From Ceratobasidium sp. AG-K (taxonomy: Eukaryota; Basidiomycota; Agaricomycetes; Cantharellales; Ceratobasidiaceae): a stretch of DNA of 64,000 nucleotides. Within the stretch, counting starts at the first letter, position 1. Each line of letters opens with the position of its first letter. The notes beneath the pieces are model-generated. The model was not told the origin of the DNA, did no database searches, and saw only the letters and a list, made by a program, of their open reading frames with translations. The stretch spans positions 1,674,001-1,738,000 of the forward strand of contig JAWNGF010000004.1 in NCBI GenBank assembly GCA_037039685.1. The letters run 5' to 3'. The position numbers were made by a program, and so were the translations under genes. Shown one piece after another: positions 37,563-48,947 of this stretch.

Positions 37563-38355
37563 TGGAAAACGAAGCACATATCATGGCGACCAGAACCCAT
37601 CCAGGCAAGAACTGCCTCAATAGACGATCTACCTGAAGAATTCAAGGAATTTGCTGACGTTTTCAGCGAAGAAAAATTCAAAAGGATCCTGGATCATCGT
37701 CCATACAACTGCGCAATTGACTTCAAGGAAGGAGCTGAACTTCCAAAACCGGCCAGACCAATCCCTCTCTCTCCAGCCAAGTCCATTGCACTAAGAGAAT
37801 ACCTGGATGAGGAAATCGCGGCTGGAAAGATCCAACCAAGCAAATCACCCATCACATCACCCTGTTTCTTTGTAAAAAAGCTGGTTGACCCAAAGAACCC
37901 AGGAGCTGTACGCCAATTGCACCTGGTACAAGATCTCAGGGGGGTAAATGCTATCACAAAGGATGACAGATTCCCAATGCCATTGATGGAAGACCTCCTG
38001 GACAAAATCAAGGACGCAAAAATTTTCTCCAAGATTGATCTGCGTATGGGATTCAACAATATCAGGATTAGAGAAGGGGACAAATGGAAGACAGCTTTCA
38101 GAACCAAGGAAGGACTATTCAAATATGTTGTCATGCCATTTGGACTAAAAAACGCGCCAGCCATATTCCAAAGATACATGAACCACATCTTCCATGACCT
38201 TATCAATGTATGCGTCATTGTCTACATTGACGACATCCTAGTCTTCTCAAAAAACAGAGGCCAACATACTATAGACGTCAGGAAGGTGTTAAAGATCTTA
38301 CTGGATGAAAACCTATTCGCAAAACTCCCGAAATGCGAATTTTTTGTCACCAAGC

Positions 38356-38814
38356 TGTTGTAAGCTTCTTCTTGGTGGCTATGAGACAAGCCGCAATGGA
38401 GAGTGGACGGCACTAAGACCTAAGTGACCTCTTGAACCGCAACACACTTAAGTGTCTGTAGGCTCTTGAGGGTAGGGGTGGTTCAAAGTGTCACTCAAAA
38501 GGGAATGTTTGACGAGACAAAACAAGCTGGGGTTACCAGGCTTGTTGGTCCTCTATATATATTCACACAGTGGCCGAGTCATACAAGGCGCAGCCACACG
38601 AGTCATACAAAACAGCCAGTCAGGAGCATCCATGTGAGTCATGCTGTATGAACAGACATGACTCGTACAAAGCACAGCCGCATTACACAATGTAACAGGA
38701 TAACCACAAGAAGGTGGCAACACAGCGGGAAAAGAGAAACGGAAATTAACGTACACAGCCACGAGATAGGACAAGACGCAGATGAGTCCAATGGAGTGAG
38801 CAAGGCTCACAACA
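38356..38814 (-). repeat. Solo LTR E
   Basis: 459-bp LTR flanked by CAAGC (38351-38355 and 38815-38819), inserted in the RT region of D. Its sequence, including the GAGCCTTGCTCAC end, matches the LTRs of element G, so it belongs to that subfamily. Confidence 0.94.
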
Positions 38815-41130
38815 CAAGCTAACATATACCGGGCTTCGAATCAGTGACTCAGGTATCTCAATGGAGGAGGAGAAGGTCAAAGCAATAAAGGAATGGAAGG
38901 AACCAAAGACGGTCAAGCCGGTTCAAGCATTCCTAGGATTTGCAAACTTCTACCAAAGATTCGTACCAAATTTTAGCCAATTAGCAAAACCGTTGACAAC
39001 CTTGACAAGAAAGGAGAACAGATGGGAGTGGGGAAATGATCAACAAGAAGCTTTTGAGGCCCTGAAAGCAGAAATCAGCAAAGAACCCACACTACGACAC
39101 CCTAACCCTGAGAAACCCTTTTTCTTGGAAACGGATGCGAGTGGGGTAGCAATGGGAGCAATTCTATCTCAAAGGCAAGACGACGGCTACCTACACCCTA
39201 TCGCTTTCCTGTCAAAATCTTTCAACAAGGCTCAGCTCAACTACGACATTCACGTTAAGGAACTCATGGCTATCATAGAATCTTTGACACACTGGAGGCT
39301 ATACCTGGAAGGGACAAAGGATCCTATCACAATCTACACCAATCACAGGAACCTACAGTTCTGGAAGGAAGCAAGAACTTTCAACCGACGACACACAAGA
39401 TGGCACCAATTACTTGCTTCCTGTAACTTTGATGTTATATACCGCCCTGGAATCCTGTCATCAAAACTGGACCTGCTGTCAAGACCGTCAGACCACGAAG
39501 ATATCCCCACACCTGAACAAGTTATGATATCTGTCAAAAGGTTCAAGGGATTTTTGGGACAAGTAGACACAGATATCATAACAACTATCAAGGAAGCACA
39601 GGAAACAGACAAAGGACTGACACGAATCAAAGAGATCTGCAAATTGAGGGAAACTTTACCAAAAGCCCTGCAACACAGTACAAAGGATTACGATTTCAAG
39701 GAGGGACTACTATGGTTCAAAGGAAGGATTTACGTACCTGAAGACAAGGAAGCCAGACTGGCTATCATGCGGATACACCACGACTCAAGGATTGCGGGAC
39801 ATCAAGGACAGGCTAGGACGTTGGAACTAACATCAAGAAGATACTTCTGGCCAGGTATGAAGCAAAGTACAAACAGATACGTGGAGTCCTGCAAGACTTG
39901 CCAACGGACAAGGGGATCAAAATCAATAGTTCCGATCAAGCCTCTAGAAATTCCGAAAGGGCCCTGGGAAGACATAGCATTCGACTTTGTAGTGAAATTA
40001 CCAAAGTCCAAAGGGTCAGACAGCATCATGGTAGTGGTGGACTGATTCTCAAGAATGGCACATTTCATCCCCTGCAAAGAGTCTCACACAGCTAGCGACC
40101 TCGCAAACCTTTTTGTCACAAATGTTTGGAAACTACACGGCTTCCCAAAAAGCACAATCTCGGACCAAGGAACTACTTTCAATTCTAAACTCATGAAGGC
40201 CATTTTTGAGAGAATCGGAACTAGCCCAAGCTTCAGTACAGCCTACCACCCCCAGACAGATGGGGTGACGGAGAGGATCAACCAATGGATGGAAGGCTGG
40301 CTACGATCCTTTGTCAACTACCGGCAGGATGATTGGGCAGACTTGTTACCTATTGCAGAATTCAGCTATAACCTACAGAAGCACCACATAACGGGTAGTT
40401 CCCCTTTCGAAATAGTCTACGGCAAGGAACCGCTGTGGAACATCTCAACAGAAGAATCAGCGGTTCCTGAAGCAAATAACATTACGGAAAAATGGCGCAA
40501 CATCCACGACAAGGCAATTGCATCAATGGAGAGCCAAAGGCCACCAGAAGAGGAACCTAGAAACAAGTACCAGGAAGGAGATCTAGTATGGCTGTTGGGA
40601 AGGAACATCCAAACTAAAAGACCCTCAAAGAAACTGGATAACAAGAAGTATGGGCCATTTGTGGTAAAGCAAAAGATAGGGTCACATGCTTATGAACTCA
40701 CTTTGCCGCCAACAATGAGGGTGCACCCTGTTTTCCACATTGATCTGCTCAGCCCTTACAAGGAAGACACAGATTTCAGACGGAACCAACCCCGACCACC
40801 ACCAATCATAACAGAAGAAGGAGAAGAGGAATATGAAGTAGAAAAAATCCTGGATTGGAAGAAAACAAAGAATGGACTTTTCTACAGGGTCAGATGGAAG
40901 GGATATGGGGACAAAGAAGACACGGAACAAAGGGCAGAAGACTTTGGCCACCTGACCAAGATCATCAAAGACTTCCTACACCAACACCCCAAGGCTCCAA
41001 CACCTTCTAACTACATTCCAGGAAAGATAAAAGGCAGGGGGGGCGCAGTTGGTAGTAATATCTGCAAAACTTGCTACTACTCCAAAACTCACTCCCAACT
41101 CTACGCTCTAAATCTCTTTTGCTCTGAACA

Positions 41131-41895
41131 ATGCCTGCCGTTACCCACTCCACCATCACCAACAACCTTGTCCGCGTCCTTGACGGACCCGCGTTTGCTA
41201 CAGCAAGAATCCTTGACGCTGGAGCTGCCCTCTACGTCTTCAAGAGGTCGCAGCAAAGCTCCGGCAGAATGCATTTCAGGGCGTCGGATGACATCCTACA
41301 CTTGGACTTGGGAGAATTCCAGTGGGTCGGAAAGAAATGGCCAACACGCATGCAACTCCTATGAAAGGACATCTTTGTTTGTCAAGGATGCGCCGTGTTC
41401 CAGGTCTCGGAGGTCATCCTCCTTTCCACCCACATGCTTGGGGTCGTCGAATGGGGACAAGAAGGGGCATACTCCAGCAAGTGGGTACCAGGGTACGACG
41501 GGAGACAACCTACGCTCCAACCTAGGTGGAACGACGCCTAGGACGCCAACTACGAAAGGGACCTGAGTGACTGGAAGTTGGAAAGGGGAAGATACCAGAA
41601 GGAAAGGTTTGAGTGGGCTCTGAACTGGTGGAAGTGGGAGGACGCAGATGTGTCAGCATGGAAGGAAGCAGAGCCGGACGTGCGACAATGGGACAAAAAT
41701 TTTGTGGAAGCTCAGAAGAGGGTTTTGGATTGGTCCAAGGCCGACTGGACAAAGGAGGAGACATGGGAGGAGTGGGAAAAGTTCTCAGACAAACCAGGTA
41801 ACACTGTGTTCAACCCAATAGACTTGACCATTGAGGAGGATGAGGGCCTGGAAGAGCACATGCTTGCCAAAATCAAGGATTGCGAGATCCAATGA
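41131..41895 (+). pseudogene. ORF3 of element D, two nonsense codons
   Basis: 254 codons starting MPAVTHSTI. TGA at 41362-41364 (H and G have CGA) and TAG at 41539-41541 (siblings TGG) break it. The motif CRGC reads CQGC. The first stop and the CQGC change are also in element F. No indels, so length is conserved. Confidence 0.88.
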
Positions 41896-41936
41896 AGCCC
41901 ATCCAGGTCCCCTAGATGGACTCCTGAGGGGAGTAA

Positions 41937-42404
41937 TGTCGTGAGCTAGCTCACTCCATTGGTCTCATCTTACGTCTCGCCCCTCTGTTTCTCCTCTTTG
42001 TTGTTCTGTTTGTATGTTGTTTGTCTTTTCCTGTGCCGCGTTGCCACATCCTTGTGGTTATCTGTTACATTGTGTAATGCGGCTGTGCTTTGTACGAGTC
42101 ATGTCTGTTCATACAGCATGACTCACATGGACACTCCTGACTGGCTGTCTTGTATGACTCATGTGGCTGCGCCTTGTATGACTCGGCCACTTTCTGAATA
42201 TATATAGAGGACCAACAAGCCTGGTAACCCCAGCTTGTTTTGTCTCGTCAAAACATCCCCTTTGAGTGACACTTTGAACCACCCCTACCCTCAAGAGCCT
42301 ACAGACACTTAAGTGTGTTGTGGTTCAAGAGGTCACTTAGGTCTTAGTGCCGTCCACTCTCCATCACGGCTTGTCTCATAGCCAACAAGAAGAAGCTTAC
42401 GACA
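41937..42404 (+). repeat. LTR shared by D (3') and F (5')
   Basis: A 468-bp LTR preceded by D's purine tract (AGGGGAGTAA) and followed at once by the priming site and gag of F. Its length and sequence match D's 5' LTR (468 bp), not F's 3' LTR (456 bp). It marks a recombination junction between two elements. Confidence 0.92.
42096..42186 (+). promoter_or_regulatory. Cluster of TGACTC-type motifs in U3
   Basis: GAGTCAT (42096-42102), ATGACTCAC (42118-42126), ATGACTCAT (42154-42162) and ATGACTCGG (42178-42186) lie just upstream of the TATA box. TGACTCA is the consensus for Gcn4/AP-1 type bZIP factors. Most motifs recur in the other LTRs of the family, so stress- or starvation-linked transcription is possible; binding is inferred only. 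Confidence 0.45.
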
Positions 42405-42418
42405 TTACAAAACAAGCT
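42199..42418 (+). promoter_or_regulatory. TATA box, predicted start and self-priming pair
   Basis: TATATATA (42199-42206) is followed 33 nt later by AGCTTGTTTTGT (42232-42243). The site just inside the LTR (42407-42418, ACAAAACAAGCT) is its exact reverse complement. No tRNA-type TGG priming site is present. If transcription starts at 42232, the RNA 5' end can fold onto this site and prime reverse transcription, as in Tf1. Confidence 0.7.
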
Positions 42419-42426
42419 TAACAACC

Positions 42427-44218
42427 ATGTCTATTCAGGAGGACGTGGGGTCACGCCCCGCAACACCATTATCAACAAGGAGAGGACCAAGTAGGGCTTC
42501 GAGACCTACAAGTTCCCTCAATGAACATGATATTGCACAAGCACAAGCCAGGGGACCAGCAAGGTCTCGCCCACAAAGCCAAGCTTCTATGCCTGGAACA
42601 TTCAATACTGGAAACGTTTCAGTCGTTCAGGAAGAACCTACCATAATTGCTAGGGAACCAGGGGATATTACTGATGACCCCACACCAGTCACAATTCGGA
42701 TCCCAATCACAAATGCAAGCCCAGGCCCATCACGTCCACTATGGCCTATGGGGTCCAGAAGACAGTTTTTCTCCCCCCAACCTGAGGCTCACGGGGGCGT
42801 ATCACTTGTTCCTATCAGACCACCACCCACACCGCTCATTCCCCTCACTGCTCAAGTACCACAGATAGGGGGAACGGTCACCAATGCCGGCCCAATCCCA
42901 ATAAGCTCTCAAGCTGTGACTCCACTTAACCCAGCACCGCCATACGTACCACAAGGGTATTCTCAGCCACCAACAGCAACTGAAGGCCAAGCCGCCCCTG
43001 GGAATCCCAGCTCAAGTTCTCGCTCCAGCGGAAGAACCATGATTAACAACCTTGACAACCTTGACGATCTTTACCTCGGACAACACAATGCACTGTTAAG
43101 GATTATTGATGGAATGAGGATAACAATTGATAGAAGACTTAACACGTTAGAACAATCCACTCAAGTGTTGGCTAACAACCAACAAATCTTCAATGATTCC
43201 CTCAACAACCTACAAGGAACCCTGACAGATATCCTTACCGCTGCATGAAACAGTGAACATAACAGCTTCCTGGTTGGGCAAGACGTAATCCGTTTGAGAA
43301 ACGAAGTCACAAACACACAAGGACTGGTAAACAATGTGCAGGAAGATCTTAACACCACAAGACAGGCACAGTTAGCCTGGAACGAAGCAGTCACCCAAGG
43401 ACTAGAAGGACTAAGGGGAGATGGAAGAACCGCAATTGAACAAATTAACACCATGCAAGAAGCAATCAACAACATGTGCGAACAGATGGACAAAGTGTCC
43501 TTACATGCCATATCACCCCCCCACCCTGAAGCAGAATCTACCAGACTCAACGAATTGGAACAAAGGATATGTCAGCTTTCTGAAAACCTCGACAACAGAA
43601 GGGAAGCCAGACGTCCAAAGGTAACTAGACCAGAGGCCTTCGACGGGAAGAAAGGAGAAGGAGCAGAGATGTTCATCACCCAAATGGAAAGCTACTTTGT
43701 CAGGTTGGGCGACCAATACAGCTCAGGACAAGAGCGAATTAGAGAAGCACTAGCCAACTTCAAATTGGACAACAGATCCACTACACATTGGGCTCAGGTG
43801 TTGCTACAATCTATGAACAATGGTGTTCCAGATCCAAACTTGAGGTCTTGGGAAACATTCAAATCACACTTCATGGAGCAATTTAGCGACCCTAACAAGA
43901 AGGCCAAGGCAGAGGCCGACATCCGAAAAAGCAAGCAAATCAATTCAGTAGCAAACTACGCAACAGAATTCCGCTTTCACATGGTGGATGTGAATTGGGG
44001 GGAAGAAGCCCTTATCAACCAATTCAAGGGGGGACTCAAGCCGGAAATAAAAACAGAATTAGCACAATTTGAACTTTCCCTTATCAACGAGGATGGAACT
44101 GAAAGGCACCTTAACCTTAACCAATGTATCACTCTTGCGATCTCCATCGACCAGAAACTGCAACAGATCAAGGCATCCACCGGAAAGAAAACACCTCAAG
44201 TGACCACCACTGGGCAAG
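42427..44218 (+). pseudogene. gag: gag of element F, 5' part
   Basis: Starts MSIQEDVGSRP. It has a TGA at 43246-43248 and then stays open through the capsid domain to 44218, where element G is inserted. The frame resumes at 58688. Total length is 661 codons once G and one GCAAG copy are removed. Confidence 0.9.
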
Positions 44219-44677
44219 TGTTGTGAGCCTTGCTCACTCCATTGGACTCATCTGCGTCTCGTCCTATCTTGTGGCTGTGTATGTTAATTTCTGTTTCTCT
44301 TTTCCCGCTGTGTTGCCACCTTCTTGTGGTTATCCTGTTACATTGTGTAATGCGGCTGTGCTTTGTACGAGTCATGTCTGTTCATACAGCATGACTCACA
44401 TGGACACTCCTGACTGGCTGTTTTGTATGACTCGTGTGGCTGCGCCTTGTATGACTCGGCCACTGTGTGAATATATATAGAGGACCAACAAGCCTGGTAA
44501 CCCCAGCTTGTTTTGTCTCGTCAAACATTCCCTTTTGAGTGACACTTTGAACCACCCCTACCCTCAAGAGCCTACAGACACTTAAGTGTGTTGCGGTTCA
44601 AGAGGTCACTTAGGTCTTAGTGCCGTCCACTCTCCATCACGGCTTGTCTCATAGCCACCAAGAAGAAGCTTACGACA
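44219..44677 (+). repeat. Element G 5' LTR
   Basis: 459 bp with the same promoter and self-priming layout; the priming site begins three bases after the LTR end. Confidence 0.95.
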
Positions 44678-44699
44678 TTACAAAACAAGCTTATCAACC

Positions 44700-46700
44700 A
44701 TGTCCATTCAGGAGGACGCAGGATCATGCCTCTCAACGCCACTGTCAACAAGGAGAGGACCAAGTAGGGCTGCAAGACCCACAAGTTCTCTCAATGAACA
44801 AGATATTGCACAAGCACGGGCCAGAGGACCAGCAAGGTCTCGCCCACAAAGTCAAGCCTCTATGCCCGGAACATTCAATGCCGAAAATGCTTCAGTCATC
44901 CAAGAAGAAGACACAATCGTCAATAGGGAACCAGGAGATTTCACCAATGATCCCACACCAGCCACGGTTCGGATCCCTATTTCTAACGCAAGTCCTGGAC
45001 CTTCGCGCCCACTATGGCCCACAGCATTTAGAAGACAATTCTTTTCCCCACAACCTGAAGCTCATGGGGGCATTTCCCTTGTTCCCATCAGACCCCCACC
45101 CACACCACACATTCCACAGGCTCCACAAATTCCCCAGATTGGAGGCACTATCACCAATGCCAGTCCAATCCCAATAAGCTCCCAAGCTGTGACACCTGTA
45201 AACCCTGCACCACCATATGTACCATAAGGCTATTCCCAGCAACCAACAACTGAGAACCAAGATGTACCTGGAAATCTCAGTGCAAGTTCCAGCTCCAGCA
45301 GTAGAACCGTGATTGGCAATCTTGATGATCTCGACGATCTTCACCTTGGAAGACACAACGCACTCTTAAGGGTCATTGACGGAATGAGAATAGTGGTTGA
45401 CAGAAGACTCAATGGGTTAGAACAAGCCACCCAGGTCCTAGCAAACAATCAACAGATCTTCAACAACTCCATCAACACCCTTCAGGGAACCCTAACGGAT
45501 ATCCTCAATGCTGCAAGGAACAGCGAACATAACACTTTCCTAGTCAGACAAGATGTCACCCGGCTTTGAAACAAAGTTACAAACACGCAAGGACTTGTAA
45601 ACAACGTACACAAAGAGCTCAACACCACCAGGCAAGGACAACTTGAATGGAATGAAGCCGTAACACAAGGCTTGGAAAACCTGCGACAAGAAGGAACCAC
45701 CAATACTATGCGAATCACCACAATACAAGAAGCTATCAACAATCTTTGAGAAGAAATGGATGAAGCATCATTACATGCGGAAAACCCATCTAGACGATCA
45801 AACTCTCCATCACATCCAGAGGCCGAATCTACCCAAATCGAGGAATTGGAACAGAGGCTCCAACACCTCACAGAAAATTCTAACACCGGTGGGGGATCCC
45901 GTCGTCCTAAGGTCACATGACCTGAACCCTTTGACGGAAAAAAGGGGGAAGGAGCCGAAATGTTCATCACACAGATGGAAAGCTATTTTGTTCAATTAGG
46001 CGATCAATACAACTCTCATGAAGAACGGATCTGTGAAGCACTTGCCAACTTCAGGTCCAAGAACAAGGCGGCAACCCATTGGGCACAAGTATTGCTACAA
46101 TCACTGAACCAGGGAGAAAATAACGAAAACCTAGCCTCATGGGGAAACTTCAAAGCCCATTTCATGGAACAATTCAGTGACCCAAACAAGAAAGCTAAAG
46201 CCGAAGCTGATATCCGGAAATGCAAGCAGAACAATTCAGTAGCAAACTATGCTTCGGAATTCCGATATCTATTAGTTGACGTAAATTGGGGCCAAGAAGC
46301 GCTGATCAACCAATTCAAAGAAGGACTAAAGCCTGAAGTCAAAACCGAACTAGCCCAATTCAAGCTAACCCTGATTAACAAAGATGGAACGGAGCGAGAA
46401 CTATCTCTGGACCGGTGGATCTCAATCGCAATCTCCATTGACCAAAAACTACAGTCCATCAAAAACACCACGGGACGAAAAACAACCACACCGGCATCCT
46501 CCAGCTCCACAAAGAGACTTCCCAATGACACATACAAGGCAAGAATTTCATCAAGACGTTGCCTAAAATGCGGATCAGACAAGCACCTGCTAGCAAAATG
46601 CCCTGAAAAGGACTGGAAGAAGGAAGAACCTAACCTAAAAGGACGGGAAGGGAAACTTGAGGGCAAACCAGAGTCGGGAAAAGACGAGGTCTCCCTCTAA
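44700..46700 (+). pseudogene. gag: gag of element G, four nonsense codons
   Basis: 667 codons including the stop, no indels. Stops at 45225 (TAA for CAA), 45567 (TGA for CGA), 45747 (TGA for TGG) and 45918 (TGA for CGA). The capsid domain is normal. The CCHC knuckle keeps its ligands but differs from the other copies (CLKCGSDKHLLAKC). The GGGAAAA slippery site is kept before TAA. Confidence 0.92.
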
Positions 46701-46702
46701 CT

Positions 46703-47683
46703 GTGTGTGGAGAGACCAAAAGACCGGTAACGGAAACAATGTACCTTAAAGCAACAAACGAATCAACAGTTGTCTACACAAACGTTACTGGAATCACAGA
46801 ACCCATTCCCACCCTCATCGACTCAGGCGCTTCAAAAAACTTTATCGATATCTCCTGGGCACGTTCAAATGCCATACCACTAATCGAGCTACCAACACCC
46901 AGGAAAGTCATTGGGATTCAGGGAAAAGAATTACCCCATCAAATCCGATTCAGAGCCGATCTAAAGTTTGAACTGGAAGGGAAAAACTTTAATCAGAATT
47001 TCTTCGCTATGCCGACCAGGGATACACGGCTTATCTTAGGACTAGGATGGTTAGAAAAAGCTAACCCAATCATTGACTGGCGCTCAAAAACTATCACATG
47101 GAGGACGGACCACATCATGGGCAAGACAGGCGAAATTGACAACATACCGGAAGAGTTCAAGGAATTCAAGGAGGTTTTTAGTGAGGAAAAATTCAAACGG
47201 ATACCAGACCATTGACCATACGACTGTTCTATTGACCTGATAGAAGGAGCGGATCTTCCAAAACCGGCTAGACCAATTCCACTTTCACCCGCGGAATCTG
47301 TTGCCCTTAGGAAGTACCTCGACAAAGAACTAGCCGCAGGAAAGATCCGACCAAGCAAATCACCAGTAGCAGCGGCCACCTTCTTTGTCAAAAAAGGTCA
47401 AGACCCAAAGAACCCGGAAAAGCCTCCAGAACTTAGGCTGGTACAACACTTTGGACCAATGAACAAAATAACAAAGGATGACCGATTCCCTATGCCACTG
47501 ATGGAAGATCTCTTAGACAAAATCAAGGACGCAAAAATCTTCTCAAAAATAGACCTGCGCATGGGATTCAACAATATCTGTGTTAAGGAAGGTGATGAGT
47601 GGAAAACTGCCTTCCGAACCAAGGAAGGGCTATACGAGTACATCGTAATGCCATTCGGACTAAAAAATGCGCCAGCTACCTTC
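46703..47683 (+). pseudogene. pol: pol of element G, 5' part
   Basis: Protease (DSGASKNF) and the first half of RT (KIDLRMGFNN) are encoded, with TGA at 47213-47215 (CGA in H). Element H is inserted after CCTTC at 47679-47683; the frame resumes at 54914. Confidence 0.92.
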
Positions 47684-48140
47684 TGTCGTAAGCTTCTTCT
47701 TGGTGGCTATGAGGCAGGCCGCGATGGAGAGTGGACGGCACTAAGACCTAAGTGACCTCTTGAACCGCAACGCACTTAAGCGTCTGTAGGCTCTTGAGGG
47801 TAGGGGTGGTTCTAAGTGTCACTCAGGAGGGATGATTTGACGAGACAAAACAAGCTGGGGTTGCCAGGCTTGTAGGTCCTCTATATATATTCACAAAGAG
47901 GCCGAGTCATACAGAACGCAGCCACATGAGTCATAGCAGTCAACCAGTCAGGAGTGTCCATGTGAGTCATGCTGTATAAACAGACATGACTCGTACAAGG
48001 CACAGCCGCGTTACACAGTGTAACAGGATAACCACAAGAAGGTGGCAACGCGGCAAACGGAAACGGAAACACAACACAAGAGGAGGGAACAGGAGGGCGA
48101 GACAACAGGCAAGTCCGATGGAGTGAGCTAGCTCACGACA
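47684..48140 (-). repeat. Element H 3' LTR
   Basis: 457 bp; the adjoining interior carries the purine tract GGGGGGAGTAA (minus strand). Confidence 0.97.
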
Positions 48141-48182
48141 TTACTCCCCCCTAAGAGACCGTCTAGGGGACCTGGATGGGCT

Positions 48183-48947
48183 CTACTGGATCCCACAATC
48201 CTTGCCTTTTGCAAGCATGTACTCCTCCAGTCCCTCGTCCTCCTCCAAGGTCAGGTCAATGGGATTGAAGGCGGTGTTGCCTGGCTCGTCCGAGAATTTC
48301 TCCCATTCCTCCCAGGTCTCCTCCTTCGTCCAGTCCGCCTTGGCCCAGTCTAACACCCTCTTCTGGGCCTCCACAAATTCTCCATCCCACTGACGCACGT
48401 CCGGCTCTGCCTCCTTCCATGCCAACACGTCGGTCTCCTCCTTCTTCCACCAGTAAGGCTCCCAATCGATCTTCTCCTTCTGGTACCTGCCCCTCTCCAT
48501 CCTCCAGTCGCTCAGGTCCTTCTCGTAGTTGGCGTCCCAAGCGTCGTTCCATCTAGGCCGGAGCGTTGGCTGCCTTCCGTCGTACCCGGGCACCCACTCG
48601 CTCGAGTACGCTCCTTCTTGTCCCCATTCAACCACCCCGAGCATGTGGGTGGAGAGGAGGACGACCTCGGAGACCTGGAAAGCCGCGCACCCTCGGCAGA
48701 CGAATATATCCTTTCGCAGGAGTTGCATGCGTGTCGGCCACTTCTTTCCGACCCATTGGAATTCTCCCAGGTCCAAGTGCAGGACGTCGTCCGACGCCCT
48801 AAAGTGCATTCTTCCCGAGCTTTGTTGGGACCTTTTGAAGACGTAGAGTGCGGCCCCAGAGTCAAGGATTCTTGCCATAGCGAACGCTGGTCCGTCAAGG
48901 ACGCGGGTAAGGTTGCTGGTAATGGTGGAGCGGGTGACGGCAGGCAT
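48183..48947 (-). CDS. ORF3 of element H (254 aa, unknown)
   Basis: Uninterrupted 254-codon frame starting MPAVTRSTI and ending at the same point relative to the purine tract as in all siblings. Segments FQWVGKKWPTR, the CRGC motif and VSEVVLLSTHMLGVVEW are nearly invariant. The C-terminal half is rich in Trp and acidic or basic residues. The ATG sits across the final Gln/Lys-Cys codons of the pol Cys motif. With no promoter of its own visible, it may be made from a spliced RNA, by reinitiation or by leaky scanning. Function unknown. Confidence 0.88.
   Translation of the reverse strand: MPAVTRSTITSNLTRVLDGPAFAMARILDSGAALYVFKRSQQSSGRMHFRASDDVLHLDLGEFQWVGKKWPTRMQLLRKDIFVCRGCAAFQVSEVVLLSTHMLGVVEWGQEGAYSSEWVPGYDGRQPTLRPRWNDAWDANYEKDLSDWRMERGRYQKEKIDWEPYWWKKEETDVLAWKEAEPDVRQWDGEFVEAQKRVLDWAKADWTKEETWEEWEKFSDEPGNTAFNPIDLTLEEDEGLEEYMLAKGKDCGIQ

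Larger units (their letters stand above)
37153..41566 (+). pseudogene. pol: pol of element D, broken and split
   Basis: The frame runs from 37153, is split by solo LTR E at 38356-38819 and resumes at 38820. Lesions: TGG to TGA at 37498, a 35-bp tandem duplication (37493-37562) that shifts the frame, and CGA to TGA at 40043-40045 in the integrase core. Protease DSGA, RT YIDD, integrase HH..GHQG/CKTC and chromodomain are recognisable. The RNase H TDH motif reads TNH. The tail with CKTC..CSEQC overlaps ORF3 from 41131. Confidence 0.9.
26967..42404 (+). mobile_element. Element D: chromovirus carrying three insertions
   Basis: The plus-strand element is interrupted by solo LTR B in its 5' LTR, element C in the first codons of gag and solo LTR E in pol. 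Removing those leaves a standard layout with 468-bp LTRs at both ends. Gag is intact; pol has a 35-bp duplication and nonsense codons; ORF3 has two nonsense codons. Its 3' LTR abuts the body of F directly, without the expected CCTGG duplication. Confidence 0.9.

Noticed and set aside
42109..42294. Open frames of about 60-125 codons inside LTRs (minus 27600, plus 38466, minus 42109, minus 44382, minus 63326 and others)
   Set aside because: They recur because the LTR recurs. They cover the promoter region antisense, vary in length and have no coding features.
42405..42422. tRNA-type primer binding site
   Set aside because: The sequence after the LTR does not begin TGG and instead is an exact complement of the predicted RNA 5' end.
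48183..48947. ORF3 as an envelope gene
   Set aside because: Position fits, but there is no signal peptide, clear transmembrane segment, furin-type site or cysteine pattern of an envelope protein.
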